Origin: Bacteroidales bacterium
GTDB taxonomy: Bacteria; Bacteroidota; Bacteroidia; Bacteroidales; GCA-2748055
Length of the DNA stretch: 44,931 bases
NCBI GenBank assembly: GCA_029931975.1
Contig: JAOZQY010000028.1
Coordinates: forward strand, 1 to 44,931
Direction of reading: 5' to 3'
Position 1 is the stretch's first letter; every line of letters begins with the position of its first letter. A program made the position numbers and the translations under genes. The notes beneath the pieces are model-generated. The model was not told the origin of the DNA. It saw only the letters and a program-made list of their open reading frames with translations, and ran no database searches. Positions 1-9,039 of this stretch are shown here, piece by piece.

Positions 1-28
1 AGTAACTTGTAAAAAAAAGATCTGTGCC

Positions 29-619
29 ATGAAACAGAAAATCACTCCCATTGTGATGCTCCTGTTTATCACTTTTGGTCTTTTACAGGCCCAGGAGGCG
101 CAAAACGATTCATCCATGGAAGATACCATCTTACTTAGGCCAATCTCGACGGGATGGGCCGATGAAGCGGTGACCATTGGGTATATTACAGCTCCTGCTA
201 CAATTAGCCTGATGTTTATATCGGCCCTGGTCAATGAATGGAACGCCGGAATAGCTGGCATCCCGGCATCGGCCATGATCCTTTTGGCTCCGCCCCTGAT
301 TTATGCCGGTGGACGTTCTGTGGACATTCGTAATGGAATCTCTCATCCCCGTGCCAAACTGGGATGGACACTCTATGCCATATCCATCCTTCCCACCTCC
401 CTGGCACTCTATGGCTTTACCACAGACTGGGGAGCCACTCTCCCCCTGACCATTGCCAGCGGGCTCCTTGGTACGGCAAGTATAATTGCCATGACCAGCT
501 ATGCATTTTCAAGGGCTGAGATGGCAAGAGAGATGAATACAAATAAAACCGCCTCTCTTCAGCTGGGCCTCTCCCCCCTTCAAGGCGGGGCCATGGCTAC
601 TGTAATATTAAAATTTTAA
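29..619 (+). CDS. Small polytopic membrane protein, unknown function
   Basis: 196 residues. The first 22 residues look like a signal peptide or first membrane segment (KQK, a hydrophobic stretch, then LQAQ). Further hydrophobic segments lie near residues 47-68, 76-93, 112-128 and 137-158, so this is probably an inner-membrane protein with about four spans. I do not recognise a family or catalytic motif. It converges on the SNF2 helicase gene with a gap of only 13 bases and no obvious terminator. The start ATG follows an A-rich tract. Only 28 bases precede it in the window, so its promoter and upstream partner cannot be judged. Confidence 0.7.
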   Translation: MKQKITPIVMLLFITFGLLQAQEAQNDSSMEDTILLRPISTGWADEAVTIGYITAPATISLMFISALVNEWNAGIAGIPASAMILLAPPLIYAGGRSVDIRNGISHPRAKLGWTLYAISILPTSLALYGFTTDWGATLPLTIASGLLGTASIIAMTSYAFSRAEMAREMNTNKTASLQLGLSPLQGGAMATVILKF

Positions 620-632
620 TATCTACTGTCCT

Positions 633-3575
633 CTAACTGAACAATTCCAACAACTCATTCTCAGACAAGGATTTCAAAGGATTGTTTGAGCTCACAAAAG
701 TTTCTGCAAGCTCGCGCTTACGCTCCTGCAGGCCCTGAATCTTCTCTTCGATGGAGTCTTTGGAGATAAAGCGGTAAACAAATACACTGTTCTCCTGTCC
801 AAATCGGTGAGCTCGGCTTAATGCTTGCATTTCCGCAGCAGGATTCCACCAGGGATCAAGAATAAAGACATAGTCGGCAGCGTACAGGTTGAGTCCTACC
901 CCACCGGCTTTCAGGGAGATTAAAAACAAGGAACACTTGCTTTTGGTCTGGAAATTTTTGACGGCCTCCTCCCGCTGTTTTTGATTCCTGGAACCAGTAA
1001 GATAAGCATAGCCTATTCCATCCTCTTCCAGCTGTGATTTAAAAAGATCCAGGTGCTTTACGAATGAGGAAAAGAGAAGAACCTTGTGTCCTTCGGCTAT
1101 TACACTCTCAATATTCCTGTATACTTCCGAAAACTTTCCCGAATCTTGCCCTTCATATTCTTCAAGCATATCCGGATGATTAGCAATCTGCCGAAGACGG
1201 GTCAATGCCGATAGTATTATCATGGAAGAACGCTCCTTTCCTACCTCCTCAAAGTTCTCCAGTATGGCATTGCGCACCCGGGATTTTTCCTCCTCATATA
1301 GTCTCTTCTGAGATTCGCTCATATTCACATAACGAACCTGCTCATAAAGCGGAGGAAGCTCACGGGCAACCTCCTCTTTTGTGCGTCTGAGGATAAAAGG
1401 ATTAATCAATTCCTTGAGCTTCTCCTCCCGAGCCTCATCTTTTTTCTTTTCAATGGCCTGCACAAAACTGCGTTTAAAAAACCCGAGTGTCCCCAGCAGT
1501 CCCGGATTCACAAAATTGATCTGCGACCAGAGATCGGTCAATGAGTTTTCAATGGGTGTACCAGTAAGGACCACCTTATGCTCGGACTGCAAGGTGACAA
1601 TAGCATTGTACAACTTGGAAGAAGGGTTCTTGATCATCTGGCTCTCATCCAGGATAATGTAATGAAAGCGAAAGTCTGAAAGTTGCATACTATCCTGCCG
1701 TACTGTATGGTAGGTTGAAATCACCAGGTCATAATAGGAGAAATTGCTTAATTCGCGGTTTCGTTGAGTGCCTATATGCATCAGTATTTTTAATGCCGGG
1801 GCAAACTTGCGGCATTCTCTGAACCAGTTATGCATAAGCGAAGCCGGTACAACGATCAGCGAGGTATGCTTCCGGGATACAGCATTAAACATCGAGAGCT
1901 GTCGCCCAACTATACTGTTCTCCTGATTCACCAGTCCGGAACCCGGCTCTGTTCCCTCTTCCTTTGATCGCAATAGTACAGCGATGGCCTGCAGGGTCTT
2001 TCCAAGGCCCATATCATCGGCAAGACAGCCTCCAAAGCCATTCTTTTGCAGTAAGCATAACCACCTGAACCCCTCAACCTGGTAAGATCTGAGTGATGCA
2101 TTCAGGCCTTCCGGAAGTTTCATTTCAGGTAAAGATTCCACCCTGTTCAGCGCTTCCAGCTTTTTCAGGGTTTCGGTTTGAAAGCCCCTAACTGACTTAT
2201 CCACCAAGGAAAAGTGCTGTTTATGTATCCGGATTCGTTCTCCGGTGGATTTTCCAAATTCAAACATGGCGCGATAGCGTGCAAACCACTCTTCCGGCAA
2301 TATAAAAATTTTTCCATCAGGTAACTCATAGGCTCTGTTTCCCTCCAGGATATGGCTCTTGAGAGATAAAAACGGAATCTCCAGCCTACCCAGCCTGACC
2401 ACTCCGTATATATCAAACCAATCTGCTTTCTCCCGGGAATCAATATCCAAGTCGATCCTTTCCAGATAATATTCACTATTCAGCCTCTGGCTGATTTCAA
2501 TACCCGAATCCTGCAAAAAGGAGCCATACTCATTGACAAAATTAACCGCTGTGTATATGTCACTTTCATCACCTTTATTAAACTTATGATTTAAGTAAAA
2601 GTTAGTCTCATCCCCGGACCGGAGTCCCACTTCATTCAACTCGCTCACAAGCTGCTGCTCCCAGGCCTCATCCCGTTCAAATTTTTCAAAAGCATTGTTT
2701 TCTTTCTCTCCCAGGTATTTTACAAAACACCTGGTAGGACTGTTACGAGAAATGATATAATCATTATAATGAAGAGCCAGGATCCAGACCGGCTTATTGG
2801 AAAGCCCCATCTCAAGGATCAGTTTGGCTTTCCTGCCGGGAGTTATTGTCCTAACCTCGAAACCTTCGGTCAGTGTATTGAAGTCTCTGAGTGTATTACG
2901 GACAAAGGATGCAAAGTATTTCCTTTCTGATTGGGGGGGGATCAGGATTCTTTCCCTGCTCATAAAAGGCAAAAGTTTTTTGCCATCTATATCACTTATA
3001 AAATAGAGAGTCGTCCCCAGGATAATTGATGTGGGATCATTGCTTACAATCTGAATCGGAGCATCCTTCAGGATCAGTTGATGATCACCGTGAATTAGGG
3101 AAAGGGCATAGGACAATTGTTCTTCATACCGAAAACTAAACACGGGAGTGGCAGGTATACGCTCCAGGTGAAGGAAATCCTCAGGAAAAATGTTCCGGCT
3201 GCTCTTATCCTTTAAAAAAACAGGGATGCGATTCTCCCTTGCAATTTCCAGGATGGCATAGAGCTTTTTCTCAATATAGGGTCTGATATGATTAATGATG
3301 ATCGGCCGGTCAACCTGATCTTGAAATTGTTTAACGGTCTTATGTTTGGAAAAAATACGGTGAAGACTTCGGTCGCTATACTCATCCACCAGTTGAAGCA
3401 CTTCCCTCTGCATAGGGCTCAGGCGCTGATAGGCACTGGTGGAGCTATCGTTCTGAACATACTCCCCCAGGGAATAGAAATCTTTTCCCGGCTCCTTCTC
3501 CAGAACCTGTGGCTGCAGAAGACTCCCCCATAAACGATGCGGCATATAACCCAAAGCAAATCGACTCTCCCTCAT
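633..3575 (-). CDS. SNF2-family DNA helicase/ATPase
   Basis: 980 residues. It carries a complete SNF2-type ATPase in its C-terminal half: motif I DDMGLGKT near residue 520, motif II DESQ near 641, motif III LTGTPIENS, and the C-terminal lobe with KAGGVGLNL, DPWWNPA and a QALSRAHRFGQ arginine-finger motif. The first 450 or so residues form a family-specific N-terminal region without a recognised zinc-finger SWIM signature. Bacterial members of this family are ATP-driven DNA translocases linked to transcription recycling or repair; the exact role here is unknown. The start codon overlaps the stop of the upstream AsmA-like gene as ATGA (3572-3575), so translation is probably coupled. Length and motifs look intact. 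Confidence 0.9.
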   Translation of the reverse strand: MRESRFALGYMPHRLWGSLLQPQVLEKEPGKDFYSLGEYVQNDSSTSAYQRLSPMQREVLQLVDEYSDRSLHRIFSKHKTVKQFQDQVDRPIIINHIRPYIEKKLYAILEIARENRIPVFLKDKSSRNIFPEDFLHLERIPATPVFSFRYEEQLSYALSLIHGDHQLILKDAPIQIVSNDPTSIILGTTLYFISDIDGKKLLPFMSRERILIPPQSERKYFASFVRNTLRDFNTLTEGFEVRTITPGRKAKLILEMGLSNKPVWILALHYNDYIISRNSPTRCFVKYLGEKENNAFEKFERDEAWEQQLVSELNEVGLRSGDETNFYLNHKFNKGDESDIYTAVNFVNEYGSFLQDSGIEISQRLNSEYYLERIDLDIDSREKADWFDIYGVVRLGRLEIPFLSLKSHILEGNRAYELPDGKIFILPEEWFARYRAMFEFGKSTGERIRIHKQHFSLVDKSVRGFQTETLKKLEALNRVESLPEMKLPEGLNASLRSYQVEGFRWLCLLQKNGFGGCLADDMGLGKTLQAIAVLLRSKEEGTEPGSGLVNQENSIVGRQLSMFNAVSRKHTSLIVVPASLMHNWFRECRKFAPALKILMHIGTQRNRELSNFSYYDLVISTYHTVRQDSMQLSDFRFHYIILDESQMIKNPSSKLYNAIVTLQSEHKVVLTGTPIENSLTDLWSQINFVNPGLLGTLGFFKRSFVQAIEKKKDEAREEKLKELINPFILRRTKEEVARELPPLYEQVRYVNMSESQKRLYEEEKSRVRNAILENFEEVGKERSSMIILSALTRLRQIANHPDMLEEYEGQDSGKFSEVYRNIESVIAEGHKVLLFSSFVKHLDLFKSQLEEDGIGYAYLTGSRNQKQREEAVKNFQTKSKCSLFLISLKAGGVGLNLYAADYVFILDPWWNPAAEMQALSRAHRFGQENSVFVYRFISKDSIEEKIQGLQERKRELAETFVSSNNPLKSLSENELLELFS

Positions 3576-6500
3576 TCCAGAAACTTATTCCGCTTATCAC
3601 CCAGTTTGAAATCTGAATCTGTTCCATTGCTCCAAACTGTAATCATCATAAAATCTCCTCTTTTCATCTGGTTTACCTGGTCCTCCCCATCCTCTTTCGC
3701 GCTTTCAGACATGGCACTTCTCGCTGCTTCCTTGGCCAGTTTCGGGGGAACATATACAAGGTAAAGATAGCTCATATCGAGACCCTGTTCACCCTGAATC
3801 AGCAATTGTCCCAGGGTAGATTCCACATTCATCAAGGGAATATTGATCTTTGAGTCCATCAGAGTAAAACTGTTCCTCACCGTTGCAAACCTGACATTAT
3901 TCAGATCCTTGCTGTCCAAAAACTTTCCTGCCGCCTGAAGGGGTGTGAAATTTATCAGCGCACCATCATTTACCGTCACATTGAACGCCGCTGTGCTAGA
4001 GGGCATATCCACTTTCAAATCCGGAGTAATAAAGATCTCGGCCAGGCCCCTCGCATCAACGACCCCCTGAAAATTATCCTTGAGCATAAAAGTGGTATCT
4101 TCCGACTGAAGTTCCAGGTTCAGGTCACTGATATCAATTCCTTTAAGATCCAGCTCGGCACTAATGGAATACATAGTTGAATCAGATACATTTAACTGCC
4201 CGTTAAATTCCAGAGTACCCCTGCCTTCAGGAGAGGTTATTAGCCTGTCCAGGTAAAAAATCTTTTCCCTGCTCGATCTGAATTTACCATTCATCCCATA
4301 GATCGTGTTTTTTCCATAGCGCAACTCGCCAATATCTATTATGAAATTGATACTTGGATAAGTAAGCTCGTAGAGTCGCAAAGGAGCACTATGCTCAATA
4401 GTGTCAGGGACCTCTGTTTCTTTCGCCTCATCGAGATGCCGGTAATTGAGTAGCTGGTTGAAATCCAGCAAATCGGAATATAACTCAATACTACCATAGA
4501 TATTCTCCACCACCGAATCCGTAAAATTCCCAAGAGACGCGGATAATTTCATGTTATTCTCACCCACACTACCCTGAATATTCTCGATTAGCAGCAGGTC
4601 TCCCTCTCTTTCAATCTGGATTATAAAATCCTTGAACCTGCTTGGGTAGTACCTGAAGCCCCAACCAAGATTCTCAATATCGAGAGCGAAATCCATAGAA
4701 ACACTATCATAAACCAGGCCGGCAGCCGGTGCTTCAACCTTGCCAGTCAACCTGAAATCCTCCAGATACTCAGAGCTGTATTCCTGCGGCAGCAAAAACT
4801 CCCTATTAATCGTGAAGAGATCCTCAGCTCGCAGCATGTTTGATGAGATATCAAAATCCAGGGCCACCATTCCCCCTGAATCGACTCGGCTAAGGGCGCC
4901 ATAGTTGGCCAGTATTCCTGACAAATCAAAAGAGCTCTCCCCGATGGTTCCTCCCAGGTGATGCAAGCTTATGGAATCAGAAGCAAAACTCAGGGATGCA
5001 TTAACATTTGAAATATCGGCATATATGGGAAGCGATATTCCAAAACTATCAATGAAGATCTCCATATCAGGAATGGAATCCCATTGAAGGAACTTATCCA
5101 ATTGCCTTTTTTCCACATCGACCCCGGCACTTAAATAAAATGCCCGGATCTTCTCTCCAAGCATATTCGTAATGGCAGTATCTCTGATTATTTCAGCAGG
5201 AGAAAAAAGCTCCGAGGATATGGAAATATCTGCACTTACATCTCTGTTAAAGTCGAAAAAGTAGAGTAGCAGATTTTCGGTTGAGACTCCAACATTAAAA
5301 GCATTGCCATTAAATTTCACAGCCAGCTTCTCAGTTCCCAACATGTTTTCACGCAAGACAATTTCTCCCTGAACAGCCGATACACTATCCTTCGTTAAGC
5401 TGTCCTGATTTATCACAAAGGCAATATCATTTAAAACCGCCGACATTGATCCTTCACTATTCAGGAACTGCCCTGTTTCCGTGTTTACCTTTCCCTTGAG
5501 TTTTCCCTTTAAAGCCACAGCTCCGGAAAAATCACTCAGCAAGCCTTTGTTGAACATCTCCTCAATACCTTCCAGATTTACAGCAGCATCTATTTCAATG
5601 CTTACTTCAGGTGTCTTAAAATTACTTACTGTTAAATTGACGTTTATCCTTCCTTCAGGAAACTTCGCTCGAAATCCCGTTAAATTTAAAAATCCTTCGC
5701 TCAAGTCGCTTTTTCTTCCATTGCTTGCAAACATTTCAAAGGAAATACCTGTCACATTTTGATCCAGTGATTTAATTCTGAAGCCAAGCTCTTTTGCATT
5801 TCCATTCACACGGATAACAGGCAATTCATCATCTCCAAGATTTCCCTGCATGGTACCATTCAGGTGGATGCTTCCTCCTCCAATCTGCTCAATCTCATCC
5901 AGGTCAAGAATCCCACGGAAAAGAAAATTCAATAGCTCCAGGCCCTCATTGCTTGCAGTATATGCAAAATCGACCCTGGGAGTCTCTTTTAAATCCAGGC
6001 TCCCCCAGGTTTCAAACTCAAGTCCGGATACACTTAAACGACTGGGCTCAACTTCGACCAGATGGGCCTCAGGATCGAAGGAAATACTCCCGTTCAAATA
6101 AACATTTTTATCTATTTGTTCATTGAATGTGTGATACTTAACCGTATTTATATCAATATCTACTTCAATTGCCGCCCTGACTAATCCCTGGAGGTAGCTA
6201 AAGCTACTCTCCAGGCGGTTTACTTTGGCACTGAAATGTTCTTCCAGCACCTGGTTATTCATACTGACAGAGATATTTACCAGTTCCATTTTATCCAGAT
6301 CGATGGCAAACGCGGATCCGGGCTCTTCTTCCTCCCCGGGACTTTGCTCCCCAAAGCTCATCCCCAGAGCATTCTCAAGATTACTGACGCTATCGGCATA
6401 TACCTCCATATGAACAAAACCTTCTATCAACCTGGCTTCCGAAACCATTATCCCTCCCCTGATTAGCTCGACCAGGTCCAGCGTCACATGAATCTCGTCC

Positions 6501-6787
6501 AGGGCAAAAATGGGCTCCTGGCTGCCTGTATCTTTCCGCTGTGCTTTCTCATAATATTTTACCTCGCGGAGCTGAAGGGTAACATCCGGGAAATTCAAAA
6601 ATGGAATCAGATTCATCTTCTCCATCTGCACCTCCCCGGGTTGCTGCTCATTCAGATAGCTTACAGCTTTTCTCATAAAATATTCCCTTCCCAGGTAAAA
6701 CACCAGGGTAATAAGCAGAACCAGTGAGACAAAACCAAGAATTGTCCAGCCTCCTATTCTGAATATCCTGCCTTTTCGTTTAGCCAT
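3572..6787 (-). CDS. AsmA-like envelope protein (lipid-transport/assembly superfamily)
   Basis: 1071 residues. A single N-terminal membrane anchor (about residues 11-31) follows a KRKGR basic start. The rest is a long beta-rich body made of many alternating strands with repeated FNGxLNVSD-like turns, and a C-terminal AsmA-type segment near residues 930-1050. This is the layout of AsmA/YhdP-type repeating-beta-groove proteins, anchored in the inner membrane and crossing the periplasm, where family members are thought to carry phospholipids or assist outer-membrane assembly. The gene is first in a coupled pair with the SNF2 helicase (4-base ATGA overlap). The pairing has no obvious functional logic. 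Assignment rests on architecture, since this family has weak sequence motifs. Confidence 0.75.
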   Translation of the reverse strand: MAKRKGRIFRIGGWTILGFVSLVLLITLVFYLGREYFMRKAVSYLNEQQPGEVQMEKMNLIPFLNFPDVTLQLREVKYYEKAQRKDTGSQEPIFALDEIHVTLDLVELIRGGIMVSEARLIEGFVHMEVYADSVSNLENALGMSFGEQSPGEEEEPGSAFAIDLDKMELVNISVSMNNQVLEEHFSAKVNRLESSFSYLQGLVRAAIEVDIDINTVKYHTFNEQIDKNVYLNGSISFDPEAHLVEVEPSRLSVSGLEFETWGSLDLKETPRVDFAYTASNEGLELLNFLFRGILDLDEIEQIGGGSIHLNGTMQGNLGDDELPVIRVNGNAKELGFRIKSLDQNVTGISFEMFASNGRKSDLSEGFLNLTGFRAKFPEGRINVNLTVSNFKTPEVSIEIDAAVNLEGIEEMFNKGLLSDFSGAVALKGKLKGKVNTETGQFLNSEGSMSAVLNDIAFVINQDSLTKDSVSAVQGEIVLRENMLGTEKLAVKFNGNAFNVGVSTENLLLYFFDFNRDVSADISISSELFSPAEIIRDTAITNMLGEKIRAFYLSAGVDVEKRQLDKFLQWDSIPDMEIFIDSFGISLPIYADISNVNASLSFASDSISLHHLGGTIGESSFDLSGILANYGALSRVDSGGMVALDFDISSNMLRAEDLFTINREFLLPQEYSSEYLEDFRLTGKVEAPAAGLVYDSVSMDFALDIENLGWGFRYYPSRFKDFIIQIEREGDLLLIENIQGSVGENNMKLSASLGNFTDSVVENIYGSIELYSDLLDFNQLLNYRHLDEAKETEVPDTIEHSAPLRLYELTYPSINFIIDIGELRYGKNTIYGMNGKFRSSREKIFYLDRLITSPEGRGTLEFNGQLNVSDSTMYSISAELDLKGIDISDLNLELQSEDTTFMLKDNFQGVVDARGLAEIFITPDLKVDMPSSTAAFNVTVNDGALINFTPLQAAGKFLDSKDLNNVRFATVRNSFTLMDSKINIPLMNVESTLGQLLIQGEQGLDMSYLYLVYVPPKLAKEAARSAMSESAKEDGEDQVNQMKRGDFMMITVWSNGTDSDFKLGDKRNKFLE

Positions 6788-6873
6788 ATTTCAGAAATGA
6801 TGATTGTTTTCCGAAATTAACAATAAGCAGACAATCTGCACGAACCTTTTGACGAAATGATTCGTATATAATC

Positions 6874-6904
6874 TTGAATATCCCTGCATCTTATTGTATT
6901 TTTG
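6874..6904 (+). promoter_or_regulatory. Bacteroidota-type promoter for the cysteine-rich lipoprotein gene
   Basis: TTG at 6874-6876, a 20-base spacer, and TATTTTTG at 6897-6904 match the Bacteroidota housekeeping consensus (-33 TTG, -7 TAnnTTTG). The start codon is 20 bases downstream, giving a very short leader. Confidence 0.75.
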
Positions 6905-6924
6905 CAGGATAACTAAGTCACCCT

Positions 6925-7155
6925 ATGAAAAAACGAAATTTTTTGATTGCAGCTACGCTTGTGATGTCCATGGTAATTGTTCCATCATGCGACTTTATTG
7001 AAGAGTGTGGAACCTGCGAGCTGGTAACAGAGGATGCTGATGGAAACAAGACCTACGGCACACCCCTTCCATTTTGCGGTGATGACTTAACTGAAAAGGA
7101 TAATGAATCGCCTGTAACTATCAACGGTATAACCACATATTGGAACTGCTACTAG
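6925..7155 (+). CDS. Small cysteine-rich lipoprotein
   Basis: 76 residues. There is a KKR start, a hydrophobic segment and a lipobox-like VPSC with the acylatable cysteine at residue 22. The mature part is only about 55 residues and holds four more cysteines: a CGTC pair (29 and 32), one near 51 in PFCGDD, and one at the penultimate position (NCY). Four cysteines could make two disulphides or bind a metal. I do not recognise a named family. It has its own canonical promoter, so it is very probably a real gene in spite of its size. Its stop codon shares the palindrome CTAG with the stop of the convergent phosphatase gene. Confidence 0.75.
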   Translation: MKKRNFLIAATLVMSMVIVPSCDFIEECGTCELVTEDADGNKTYGTPLPFCGDDLTEKDNESPVTINGITTYWNCY

Positions 7156-8966
7156 GCCCTGACCCCAACGATCACCACATCATCTACCTGCTCAACCTCT
7201 TTCCGGTAATCAGCAAATACTTCATCCAGGCGCTTCCCCTGTTCAATCATGGGAAGATTCTGGATATGCACAATCAGGTTCCTAAAATTCTTGGTCAGGA
7301 ATTTTTTCTCCTTTGGACCTCCAAACTGGTCAGCAAATCCATCTGAGAAGGTATAGAAAGTATCCCCCTCCTTTAATTCTAACTGATGTAGTGTAAATGG
7401 GTCCATCACTTCGTGTATGGCCACCGGCATTTTATCGCCCTTAATCTGCGTCAGGACACCATCCGACACCAGGTAAAGAGGATTATTTGCTCCGCTGAAC
7501 TGTAAGTGCTTTGTCTGGCTATCGAACAGGCAAATAGTCATGTCCATTCCATCCTTAAGGATACTCCCACTATCCTGCTTAAGGGCTTCTATGATTTTAT
7601 CACGCAATTCATTCAGAATCGAATCCGGACGAGTGATCTCATTTGAAATAATAATCTCATTTAAGAGGCTGACTCCCAGCATACTCATAAATGCCCCGGG
7701 AACTCCATGGCCTGTACAATCGGCTGTGACAATCATATATTTTCCCTCCACCTCTTCTGCCCAGTAAAAGTCTCCGCTTACGATATCCCTCGGTTTAAAT
7801 AGCACAAAATGATCAAGATTGTGTGAGAAGAGTTCCATGGTTGGAAGAATGGCTGTCTGAATCTTCTTTGCATACTCGATACTATCGGTAATATGTTTCT
7901 TTTGATAGGCAATCTGGTCTCTCTGGGCCTGCAGCAAAACATTTGCTCTTTTCTTGAGCAGATAATTTCGCCAGATAAAATAAGCCAGGCCAAACAAAAG
8001 CAGTAATGCCAGAGCTGCTGCCAGTATGATGATTTTCTGTTTCTGAATCGCCTCCGCCTGCACCACAATTTTTTCATCCTGCTTTCTGATCTCTGTCTCT
8101 TTTTGCGTAATAGCCTCCTCTTTTTCCCGGATGCTGAGTTCCTGCTTGGCCAGAATCTCACGCTGTTGATTCACCTCCTTGATCTGAGTCTCAATGGTGG
8201 TGCTTTGCTCTTTGATTTCTCCTTCCTGTATCTGAAGCACTGCGGTCTTTTCCAGAATCTCAGCTTCCCGCTCCTCTATTTCACCTCTTAACTTATTTAG
8301 GGTCTTCCTGTTATCGCCTATTAACACTTCCTGGTCGCGAATCTGATCCTGTTGCTGTTCAATTAACAGGTACTGCTGTTCGGTAATGCTTTTCTCAAGT
8401 TCCAGTTCATCTTCTGTAACCTCATACAGGGATTCCCAATCTTCCCTGGTCTTAATAGCATGAGCCAGAAAGGATTCATTTACATAGAGACCCTCCCGGA
8501 GCATTAACTCCTCATTTGCCTCAAACTGTGGCTCACCATCAATTACCACGAAATTGATCATAGATGAACGGAAGGGGTAACCTTCGGATATCAAAAGCGT
8601 ATTGGCTCCTCTGGTCTTCTTTATAACTTCATCCATCTCAAAGCCATCCTCCCGATTCAGAAAGACAAGCTGTCCTGGTTCAAGTTTTTCAATATCGGTA
8701 CATACTCTGATCCGGATTGGTAAGCCCTGAATCTCCTTACGGGTCTTCGACAATTTCTCCAGGTCAAAGAAAAGATCCGTATCATTATCAAGAAGGGTTA
8801 TCAAAAAATCCTCACGCCCCTGCTCAGCATCGTTAAAAAGAACATACCTGGAGATGTCAAGTATATACAGGGCACGGGTTTCATTGGTAAATCCCTCCTG
8901 TGCCAGCACAAGGGGTGCAGACAAAAAAAATAATACCAGGAAGACCAGATTCCTGAAGCTTTTCAC
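7152..8966 (-). CDS. YfiR-like sensor / coiled-coil / SpoIIE-type PP2C phosphatase
   Basis: About 604 residues from a GTG at 8966. An in-frame TTG at 8981 is also open, but GTG gives a clean signal peptide (KSFRNLV, hydrophobic run, VLAQ). Order: signal peptide; a YfiR/DUF4154-like periplasmic domain (about 25-170, with the typical SSMINFVVIDG stretch); a long heptad-rich coiled coil (about 185-305); one membrane helix (about 311-333); and a cytoplasmic SpoIIE/RsbU-type PPM phosphatase. In the phosphatase GDFYW, ADCTGHGVPGA and FSDGFADQ supply the metal-binding aspartates. The family dephosphorylates anti-anti-sigma-type partners. Here it probably passes a periplasmic signal inward. No kinase or STAS partner is adjacent. 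Confidence 0.85.
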   Translation of the reverse strand: MKSFRNLVFLVLFFLSAPLVLAQEGFTNETRALYILDISRYVLFNDAEQGREDFLITLLDNDTDLFFDLEKLSKTRKEIQGLPIRIRVCTDIEKLEPGQLVFLNREDGFEMDEVIKKTRGANTLLISEGYPFRSSMINFVVIDGEPQFEANEELMLREGLYVNESFLAHAIKTREDWESLYEVTEDELELEKSITEQQYLLIEQQQDQIRDQEVLIGDNRKTLNKLRGEIEEREAEILEKTAVLQIQEGEIKEQSTTIETQIKEVNQQREILAKQELSIREKEEAITQKETEIRKQDEKIVVQAEAIQKQKIIILAAALALLLLFGLAYFIWRNYLLKKRANVLLQAQRDQIAYQKKHITDSIEYAKKIQTAILPTMELFSHNLDHFVLFKPRDIVSGDFYWAEEVEGKYMIVTADCTGHGVPGAFMSMLGVSLLNEIIISNEITRPDSILNELRDKIIEALKQDSGSILKDGMDMTICLFDSQTKHLQFSGANNPLYLVSDGVLTQIKGDKMPVAIHEVMDPFTLHQLELKEGDTFYTFSDGFADQFGGPKEKKFLTKNFRNLIVHIQNLPMIEQGKRLDEVFADYRKEVEQVDDVVIVGVRA

Positions 8967-9039
8967 AGATCCCAAATTCAATATTTAGTGGTCAAATTAA
9001 CTATTTTTTTTTACTATTGCAGCATAGACACGCCTCCCG

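Noticed and set aside
8982-9039. Divergent promoters between the phosphatase and the dehalogenase-like gene
   Set aside because: Only near matches (TTAATTTG on minus, TACTATTG on plus) without TTG at the right distance.
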